Of a stretch of 14,835 nt of DNA, positions 6,662-14,835 are shown piece after piece. The stretch lies in NCBI GenBank assembly GCA_003024985.2, contig PXIH01S0030619.1; one strand, written 5' to 3'. The notes beneath the pieces are model-generated. The model worked only from the letters and a program-made list of their open reading frames with translations. It did no database searches and was not told where the DNA came from. The translations under genes and the position numbers were made by a program. Each line of letters begins with the position of its first letter. The first letter of the stretch is position 1. Source of the DNA: Euperipatoides rowelli. Lineage: Eukaryota > Onychophora > Udeonychophora > Euonychophora > Peripatopsidae.

Positions 6662-7816
6662 TAAACTCTATATGTAAAACAGTTTGGTAGTTCCTAAATG
6701 TATTTATTTAATGCATTTTACACCAAATAATGAAGTAATTTAGTAAATAATGGTAATATAATTATTTCATTTGCTTTATTGACTCTAATCTATTAATGAA
6801 TTTTGAAAATAATATTTGCCATACTAGTAATGGTACTCATAGTAATGAATAGGCTCTATAGCCTAATATAAACTACAGTAAATGGAAGAGAAAATCATTC
6901 AAGATCTTAAATTAGGCCTACAGTAATTACAGGAATTTTTTTAAACTAAAAAAATTCTGCATTAATCAAATAGGCTACGATAATACTGATAAAATAATAT
7001 ATTTCTTATTAATCTCTGTTCTGTTGTCAACTCTAAGCAGTTGAGGGTCTGCAACAATATACAGTAGCTATAAACTAAATATTAATTATGGTGTATTGAG
7101 AGATAACAATGAGGTAAAGGAAATTATTATTATTAATAATAATTCTCCAGCCTTCATATGGAAGATATAATACTCAAATCATTGATTTTGTCCTCTAAAG
7201 CTCCAATATGACACCGTGTTATTTAAAGTTTAAAATTTCTGGTATTTTTTTAAATGCTTTATTTCTCCCTCACAAATATTTCTTTTGATAAAGCCTCGCT
7301 GCCTGACCATTCAAAGAAAGCTTGATTAGATTGAAGTAGGCCACAGATTAATTTCCCTTCATCAAAAATGCTTAAAACCAGACATAAAGTTTTTACAACT
7401 TTTATTGACTTTGTAGTTTATTTGAAAAAATAATAATAATAATATAATAATAATAATAATATTAATAATATTAATAATAATAATAATTGTCATTATACAG
7501 AAATTAATGCTTAAATAGATCTGTCTATTTTAGGTACGGTAACTTACAATCTGTATTTAAAAAATACTTTGTACCAGTATAAGTTTCTGTCATTTTATTC
7601 TCTGTATTTTTTTACAGTATAACAACTGCCAGCCTGTTCTGACACACTTAGCTTATTTTCATTTTATATTTGAATGTTTCAGATTAATTTATCACTAAAT
7701 TCCCTTATTGAAATCTACCTTTTTGTGTGTGTGTGTAACTTATGTGTTTTGTTGTTTTAATTTCATCTCACATTTTAATTTAAATAACTTTTTCTTTATT
7801 TTATTTTTAAATATCC
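6662..7816. other. AT-rich non-coding DNA with simple repeats
   Basis: No gene recognised. It includes a TAGGCT/AGCCTA inverted pair near 6850-6865, several TACAGTA words, a TTATTA/TAATAA palindrome at about 7122-7142, a TAA microsatellite at 7430-7487 and a short GT run at about 7724-7736. Confidence 0.6.
7430..7487. repeat. (TAA)n microsatellite, interrupted
   Basis: About 58 nt of TAA/ATT-phase repeats with occasional single-base interruptions (ATATAA, ATTAAT). Confidence 0.95.
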
Positions 7817-8060
7817 TTTACAGTATTTGGTATTTTAAATATTAAAATTGTGATAATGAAAAGTTTACAAATAAATTTTATCAAAGCATCAAGTGATACT
7901 TATTTTAATTTTTGCAATTTTTTTTTTCTGAATTGTATGTAGGTTTACCGTACATTTGGTATTTTCAAAATTGTGATAATTAATAATAATTCTTAATGAT
8001 TTTTTTTCAAAGCATAAAGTGATATTTATTTAATTTTTTAATATTTTGTTTTCTGAATTC
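7817..8060. repeat. Imperfect tandem duplication, unit about 127 bp
   Basis: Copy 1 (7817-7935) and copy 2 (7944-8060) share, in order: TTTAC[A/C]GTA, TTTGGTATTTT, AAAATTGTGATAAT, TCAAAGCAT, AAGTGATA[C/T]TTATT and TTTTCTGAATT. Differences are small indels and substitutions, so the duplication is old. No coding content. Confidence 0.85.
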
Positions 8061-9203
8061 CACCTCTTTGCCTAAAAATTGATTTCAGTTGTTTAAATTC
8101 AAATAATCAGTACATGAATATTATCCTAAGTTATTAGATGAAATATGTAGATATAATTTTGAAAAATATTGTCATGCAGCTATCTTAGAAAATTATTTTC
8201 TTTCTTGTATTTCTGCTTTTAAAAAAAAAGGATAACATTATTTTTATAAAAATCAATATGTCTACTGAGATTAACAGTAATGCAAAATGTGTGGGGTAAT
8301 TCTTGATTATTTGAATTTGAGACTATTTGAGATAATATTTATTTCAAAGAGTAATGCATCTAAGAAGAGGATGAGGAGAGACATTAATCTCATTCTTAAA
8401 ATAATTGTGATTGTACTGTATGTTTTTTGATAAATAGCTCAATGTGAATTGATATTGCAAATTCAGATCAGCCCATATTATTTCTTTCATAACAGTGGAA
8501 CATGTAATATTATTCAGGGTTTAGAGTTTAAATTTTCTATAGATTATATTTTTAGATTATATTTTAAATATTAGAGAAAATGTTGTATTCATACTGTGTA
8601 ATTCATTAAAATATGTAGATACCATACTTAATATAAACTATGCATTTTGTCATTTTAGCAATTATTTTTTATTCTCTATGCTGAAATTAGAATTTTCAGA
8701 TGTGTTTTCAAACAACTAAGATCTTAAAAATAAGAGCATATTAAAAAAAATTAAGTGAAAGAAAATAAAAATTCAGAAGTATTTTCTTTTAAAACTGTTC
8801 AATATTGTGTCAAATGAAAAGCTCTATGATAAGTCAATTTATAAATTTATTTTAATATTGATTTAAAATACATTTCTAAATTGAAAGAAACTCTTATTCT
8901 ATTATATATTTATATATATTAGATAAATTAATAAAGAAGTTTTTAAAATTTGATAAGTCTTAAGGGCTAAATAGTTTTACTTTTTTAAAAAATAGTATTT
9001 CAAAGATTCTGCCATTAGGTCTAGTTTTTTTTTTTCAATTTCCATAAAATGTATGAGAATTGATTGAATCCATTTTCAGGCTGCTAGTGTACAGGAAGAT
9101 TTGAGTGAGGCTTGTAGTTATGACAATTGTATCTACAAGTCGTAGTCACTAAAATAGTATTACTTTCAATAGCTGTATCTTTGTCTTACTGAAGCCAGCT
9201 ACC
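8061..9203. other. AT-rich non-coding DNA
   Basis: No protein-like frame, RNA gene or clear mobile element seen on either strand. Only short A/T-rich runs and local repeats are present, such as the doubled AGATTATATTTT near 8541-8565. Confidence 0.6.
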
Positions 9204-10110
9204 TCCAAGGACATAAGACTTGTCCCACTAATGAAGCTGCAATTTACAATTGATTTCAATAGGACAGTATTATGCCGCACAATTTGCCCCAGCAATATAG
9301 AGACTTATTAAAATTATAGCTTATCTGATTTGCAATTTCATTTTAAATATTTTAATTTGCTGTTATTATGAATTATAACAGTCAATAGATAATAGTAATT
9401 TAATGATGATGAATGTTAGACTATCTGATTTGTATTTCATTTTAAATAGCATTTGTGATTCTTTTTGGATTGTAAAAATATAATTAAAATAATAGAAATT
9501 ATTATTTTAATTATATTTTATCTACCAATTATTACGATCCAAATAAAATAATAAATTATGCTATTTAAAACAAAATACAAATCAGATAGTCTAACATTTT
9601 TATTAGTCAACTATCTATTGACAGTTATAATTCATAACAACAGCAAATTAAAATATTTATCTGTTTCCACTTAAATGTCGATAATATATCGACATTATAA
9701 AAATTTCTGTTCCACTCCCCTGTCGATTAAAAAATCAACATTTTTTCTTTACAATTTAACAATCATTGTTACATTGTTAGCCTCAAAAATTCTTCAAATT
9801 AGTAAAATTTATGTTCAAAAGGATTAAAATATATTTAATCATACCAAACAATTAAAAACAAAACTTAAAATCAAGGGATTTAAAAGAATGTAATCATGTA
9901 AAAAAAANTTGGAGCATAACGAAACCATATATTAAAATAATTAAAGTGAAAAGGGTAAAAATAAAATTGCAAATCAGATAAGCTATAATTTTAATAAGTC
10001 TATGTAAAATTGCTGGGACAAATCACGTGGTATAACATGGTCCTATTGAAATTTATGTTAAATTAAGGTTTTATTGCAGTTTCATTAGTGAGACAAGTTT
10101 CATGACCTTC
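9204..10110. repeat. Large foldback (imperfect inverted repeat) of about 900 bp
   Basis: Paired blocks, outer to inner: 9218-9243 with about 10072-10098; 9253-9265 with 10042-10054; 9301-9338 with 9964-10001 (38 of 38); 9347-9391 with 9612-9656 (43 of 45); 9414-9437 with 9573-9596 (24 of 24); 9440-9452 with 9558-9570 (13 of 13); 9475-9494 with 9500-9519 (20 of 20). The loop is only 5 nt. The right arm has about 300 extra bp at 9657-9963. It contains no coding frame. It is most likely a foldback-type mobile element or an inverted duplication, and a read-through transcript would form long double-stranded RNA. Confidence 0.88.
9657..9963. other. Extra block in the right arm of the foldback, with one N
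   Basis: The left arm has only 8 bp between the two flanking paired blocks, while the right arm has about 307 bp, so this is an insertion here or a deletion in the left arm. It begins with two related units (9661 and 9707, 46 bp apart), each starting CTGTTYCACT or similar and each holding a TGTCGAT hairpin. The first, ATGTCGATA/TATCGACAT at 9675-9695, is perfect. An undetermined base is at 9908. Confidence 0.7.
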
Positions 10111-11240
10111 CACACAGACTGTCATTGAGTGAATGAATTAAATACTTTTGTGTTTACCTGGTTTCAAGCTATAGCAATGGGTATGTCTATAACAGACACA
10201 AACTAAAATTAAAATGTTACTTTATTTGCCTAACGAGGGATTTGTGGGGCAGTTAAAACAATGACATAGATGTGATTCATCACCTTTTTTTTTTTTTAAT
10301 GCATGTAATTTTATTATTAAGGCTGAAACTTGTCACAGTTACTAGTTTCACCCAAATCTTCCTATATACTGTAACTGTGGTCTTAATATAACTATATTAT
10401 TCAGTTTCTGATTCAGTAAAGTTTATTTTAAAATATATGATAATAACAATCTTTAAAGATTCTAATGAAAACGTTAGAAAGATTTAAATTTTTCATATAT
10501 TTTAAAACAGCTGTTAATTTTATTGTAATAAAATCTAATTAATTGCTTGATAATTTAAACTTTTTCCTAATTACAGCACATAGTACAAAATTGAAGGACA
10601 CATTTTTCTTTCTATTGAAATAATGTAACAATTCATACTTTTAAAGTTTATGCCTTTTACATTTATTCAATTAGAACCTACAATTTTGCAATAATTCATA
10701 CTGTATAATACTGTTGGCTGTATACTATAAAATTACAGTAAAGATGAACACATCTTTTTTTTTGTGTGTGTGTGAAATATTAAATTGTGCAATCTCAACA
10801 CACAGAATTTTTATTTAAATTGTTTTTAAAAAAAATTGAAGTGTACCTTAAACGAGTTAAATTTTAAATATGATTATGAGTGAACCCATAACTTTTTTAG
10901 AATAAGGGCAAAAATGTTCAAATAAAATCACAATGTGCTTTTGTTTGAACCTTATTGTGTTAAATTTACACAAATTTTATAAAATAGTTGACATTTTTAT
11001 AAAATTTCAATTAAACTAAGTGTGTAAATGCCCTTAGTTAAGAATGGAGAGCTGCTATTTTTCAAACTCAATACCTTATTTTCAAAAATTTAAAAAAAAA
11101 ATAGGACACACTCTTGTTCAATATTTTCTTATTTTTAATATGTTCTTTATCACAATTTTATGACCTGTATGCACTATGTATGATCTTATATTTACTCTAT
11201 ATCATATAGAATGTTATAGTATAAACCATAACTGCCACTC
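10111..11240. other. AT-rich non-coding DNA
   Basis: No gene recognised. It contains the hairpin at 10426-10507, a short stem AAAGATG/CATCTTT at 10740-10757, a GT run at about 10762-10773, and a weak inverted arrangement between 10903 and 11036. Confidence 0.6.
10426..10507. repeat. 82-nt hairpin with perfect 15-bp terminal stem
   Basis: TTTTAAAATATATGA at 10426-10440 is exactly inverted at 10493-10507. Inside, ATCTTT and CTAA words on the left can pair with TTAG and AAAGAT on the right across a short AT-rich loop. The composition is AT only in the outer stem, so chance is a real possibility. Confidence 0.6.
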
Positions 11241-12060
11241 AAGTGTGCAGTGAACTGGTCATTTGGGGTGGGGGAAGCACACTTACTTGGTCATTTGTTG
11301 AAACTGTATGCAAAGACGGATGGGGTAACATGCACCGGCCCAGGAAACTTTGAGTGGCCGGCCCAAGATACACTCCACAAATTGAATGAATTACATTTTT
11401 TTTTTAAAAAATTAAGTTGTTTTTTTTTAATTTGAAATAAACTGTTATAAACTCAAAAATAAATTCAAACCTACAAAGAAAATAACTGAACATATAATTT
11501 ATTAATAATAGAATTAAATAAAACAACTAATAATTTTAATACAATAAACTGATACCTGCCTATTCATTAATGTGAACAATATCCATTATTGTAAATGATT
11601 GTAGCCTGCTGTCACATAATTAATTTCTATTGTTCTTAATATATTTTAAAATGAAGAATGATTTTTCATATGCAACTTGCGAAATGGGGAGAGTTAGAAG
11701 GATCTATGTTGTATTTTGAGATTGTTAAGTAGCAGCATTTTTACAGTACTTAGTCTTAATTTAGTCAGGCTTTGTGATTATAACAATAATAGCAACACAT
11801 TTATGAGCTTGCAACCATATACAATATTACATTTAGCTACATTTAACAAGTCGAAACATGTGGCCTCAGAATGATGTGCCGGTGCATCGTTAGCCAAGTA
11901 CACCAAGTATTTGAAGCTTTGATATGATACAAAAAAATAATTGAAAATTAGCAAGCCGGCCCATCTGAAAATTTCTCGGTCTCCAGTTTCTCCATCTGTT
12001 CGGCTGTCCTGACTAGATTTCTCACCATGTATCATAATATGAAATGGCACATTCTCAATA
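11241..12060. other. Two GC-richer islands in AT-rich DNA, possible decayed element
   Basis: Islands at about 11240-11365 and 11860-12050 are clearly richer in G and C than their surroundings. ATGCACCGGC at 11330-11339 is inverted as GCCGGTGCAT at 11878-11887, and GCCGGCCCA occurs at about 11357 and 11954. Short open frames cross both islands (61 codons on + from 11250; 90 codons on - from 12050) but neither shows a recognisable domain. This may be the remains of a DNA transposon or an old gene fragment. Confidence 0.35.
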
Positions 12061-14835
12061 TGAGCTCTGAATTGTTTTCAATACCAGTTTTAGAAACGGG
12101 CACACGTTTTCAGATCATAATCTGAAATTTTAGGGACTAAGAAAAAAACTACATTGACTTAAAACTACACCTTTAGTGACATCATCTATCAAAATCACAC
12201 AAATAGAAATATTGCTAACCAAGTATACCGTACCTTCAAAGATAAATATAAAATCTTTAATATATTTAGGTTTAAATACTCTAGTATCCTTTTTGATTAA
12301 CAATCAAATAGATTACCTTGTATGATACAAGAGAGCATGCTGGCTTATTGTATTGTTTATTTATGTATGTATTCAACTTTAATAATTTATTGTTGAATTA
12401 AAACTTGATAAGTAGCATATAATAACTTCCAAAAACAATAAACAGCTTCATATAAACAAATAAATGAAGCAAATACACTTTTAAATCATTGGTGTAATGT
12501 GGACAGTATCTATTAGATTTCTTATACAAGAAAATATGATTTTTAAGCTTTAAAATTCTGTGATGTAACATTCAGTTTAGCGCTGCCCATAAATGGTGTC
12601 ATGCTTTTTTCCCATATTTTTTTTGTCAACTTCCTTCTCATGTCACATCAAATAATGTCTAAATTTTCATTGTTTTTAGAACAAAACAATATAAGATAAA
12701 TGTTTCAACTTTTTCACATTCATGAAACCATTAATAACTATAAAATAAAATAAAAATCTGGGATTTATCATATAGCCATGGTGAGTTTAAATGTTAGTCC
12801 TTAAAGTTCAGGGGCATTTGATTTTCAACATTGGATGGAAGTATTATATTTTTCTAAGTCTAACTTATCCTCATCCAACCTATATTGATAATTTTGTCTA
12901 AATATATAACGGCTGTTAACTCTCCCTGCCTATGAGTAAAAAAAAAATTACTTGCTGTTTTTGTCAAAAAATCATGCCTGGTTTTTTTTGTGCAATAATC
13001 TTTACTTTCACTTGAAAAGCATATCGGTACTACTTTTTTACCATTGCATTAGTTATTATAAATAAAGCCTATATCAACAAGTACTAAACACAAAACTATT
13101 ACCAAGTTTGATGTTAGACGAACTCATGCATAACTGACATTTTTTTCTTTTTTGTTGATTTTTTTTTAAAAAAAACATGATGTTACATATTGATGACCAC
13201 TATGGATTATCACAAAAGTCTCAATTTTTCACATCTCCCTCTCCTCAAAATGTGACATGTTTTATGGATGATTCCTAATTTCTATAATATGTACCTATGA
13301 TATAGCCTCTAGCTTTTTCTAACAGTTGTGTTATATACAAAAATATTCAGTAGTGCAGGTATATCCAGGAAAATTTTATTAATACTTGAAAAATTGTAGT
13401 ATTTTAATTAGCTGAAATTGCTAACTGGTTATTAATTAACATATTGCTTTCACATATCAAACAAGTGTTTTAAGCTAAATTTCAGGATACTAAGTTTTAT
13501 TTTTGCTTCCTTTAAAAAAAAAATCTATTCGCATGATTAGTACAAATTCTTTATTTTTGTCATGAATGACAAGTTATTTTATGTACATAATGGTTTTTTT
13601 TTAATGTTAATATGTTTATCAATAATGTTTTGTCTTGGACATTTTTTTTTTCAATAGTATATATTGTGTTTAGATTGATTTATAAAGTGTAGTCCACCTA
13701 ATATTAACTTGTAGATTTCTATTGAGTATCTTTTGCTAAATATGGTAATATCTATTTTGTACAGTTTAATCATTACAAAAAACATAGACAAAGTCTTTTC
13801 TTAGACCCATTTTACATGTGCCTTTACTTCATAATTTGTAAGTTTTTGCATAACACTTTTGTTAATAAGCAAAAATATGTTTTCATTAAATCGCATTAAC
13901 AATTATTTGTATATAACAAAGACCATCTTATTAAAAAATATATTTTTGTAAGTTGATTACCACTGAGTGGATTTCAAGTTCATTTAAATAAAACCAATGT
14001 AAAAGAATGTTTCACATATATGAAAATATTTCCTTTGTCAAAATAATAATTTGATTATATGTTTACAGGAAATTGTTCCGATTTTAAAAAAATATTATTT
14101 TAAATGTGGCTAATTTTTATAGGATGAATCTTATAATTTACTCTTCATTTGAAATCATTTTTCCTTCTTGATTTTACCTCTTAATAATAAGTGTACTCAG
14201 ATTCATGTTAAGACAGGTTTCTAACTACAATGGCCACCAGGAGGAATGCCTATACTATATGGGGGAGAGATGTGATCAAGGTTTGATCCAGAAAATGAGA
14301 TGGGTCAAAATCTAGCAGTGTTTTCAGAATAATTTTTTATAATTTAGACTATTAAAAATGATTTAAAGTAATTTAATTCATCTAATAAGTTAATTAGATG
14401 TTAGTTATATATTTAAAATTGGCATACTTAGTCTAATGTACAGTAGCTTAAATATTAATTTATTTGGGGTTTAGTATGCTATGCATGATCAATGAGCAAA
14501 TAGGCTGTTCTTTTAACTGGCTAACAAATAAATTTGTTTTTACTGTTGTGTAAACCTCCAAAAAGGGTATTTCCCTTTCTTAAATCTACCTCTTTAAAAT
14601 CATTAGCAAATGTATTTTTATGTACTAAAAAAAAATAGTAATGCAAGTTAGATTAGATCTTTGTGAGGGCACAAGGGGATAATTGTGGCATAATGATTAT
14701 TCTCTTTGACCAAAGATCTGAAAATTTAAATTTTTTATCAGATTTGGATATTTTAATCACCTCATTAATTAATTTCCTCATTCTTTAATTTTCATTATGA
14801 AGTCCAGTGCTCTTAAATGACATGGCATATTTTAT
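12061..14835. other. AT-rich non-coding DNA to the window end
   Basis: No protein-like frame or RNA gene was recognised on either strand. Minor structures: ATTCAAC/GTTGAAT stem near 12372-12400, TTGTCAT/ATGACAA palindrome near 13558-13573, GATCAA/TTGATC at 14274-14288, and a CCAAAGATCTGA/TCAGATTTGG stem at 14710-14747. A GC-richer patch lies at 14215-14320. Confidence 0.6.

Noticed and set aside
7430-7487. Regular repeats as a possible CRISPR-like array
   Set aside because: A plain TAA microsatellite without spacers, in a eukaryotic genome.
11250-11435. 61-codon frame on + over the GC-richer island
   Set aside because: Half plausible in composition but ends in a poly-T-coded Phe/Lys run, with no recognised domain; kept only as an island observation.
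11778-12050. 90-codon frame on - over the second island
   Set aside because: No recognised domain and an AT-rich C-terminal end; not called as a gene.

Overview
The window is eukaryotic nuclear DNA, almost certainly from an animal. It is very AT-rich, full of homopolymer and TAA/TG simple repeats, and holds one long intact reading frame for a metazoan-type BTB/POZ plus C2H2 zinc-finger protein. That frame is preceded by a spliceosomal acceptor (polypyrimidine tract, CAG) rather than by a bacterial ribosome binding site. Recurrent short palindromic words (TACAGTA, TACCGTA, TAGGCCTA-like) and a pogo/Tigger-like miniature transposon suggest an invertebrate, perhaps an arthropod or mollusc. The species cannot be fixed from sequence alone.

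Layout: 1-2531 is non-coding and is best read as the last part of an intron in the 5' UTR, or as upstream intergenic DNA. It contains a 20-bp perfect palindrome, a repeat-bearing GC-richer block at 1569-1929 bounded by short inverted repeats, and a hairpin at 2092-2150. A 3' splice site ends at 2531. A 31-nt 5' UTR segment follows, carrying an AUG-UAA start-stop element, and then the coding sequence at 2563-4923 (786 aa, no introns). The 3' UTR follows; the first AATAAA is at 5659. A G-quadruplex/hairpin candidate lies near 5948-5998.

From 6383 to the end I find no convincing gene. The region holds a 277-bp pogo-like MITE with nested inverted repeats (6383-6659), a TAA microsatellite (7430-7487), an imperfect tandem duplication (7817-8060), and a large foldback structure (about 9204-10110) whose right arm carries an extra block of about 300 bp. 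It also holds a second hairpin (10426-10507) and two GC-richer islands (11240-11365 and 11860-12050) that share an inverted GC-rich decamer.

The one protein is predicted to be a nuclear, sequence-specific transcription regulator: BTB for dimerisation and cofactor binding, ten C2H2 fingers for DNA binding. I saw no operon-like or multi-gene system and no convincing sign of a new biochemical pathway. The observations most worth checking are the start-stop uORF, the foldback, the pogo-like MITE with its perfect internal stem, and the strong excess of the TACAGTA/TACCGTA words.
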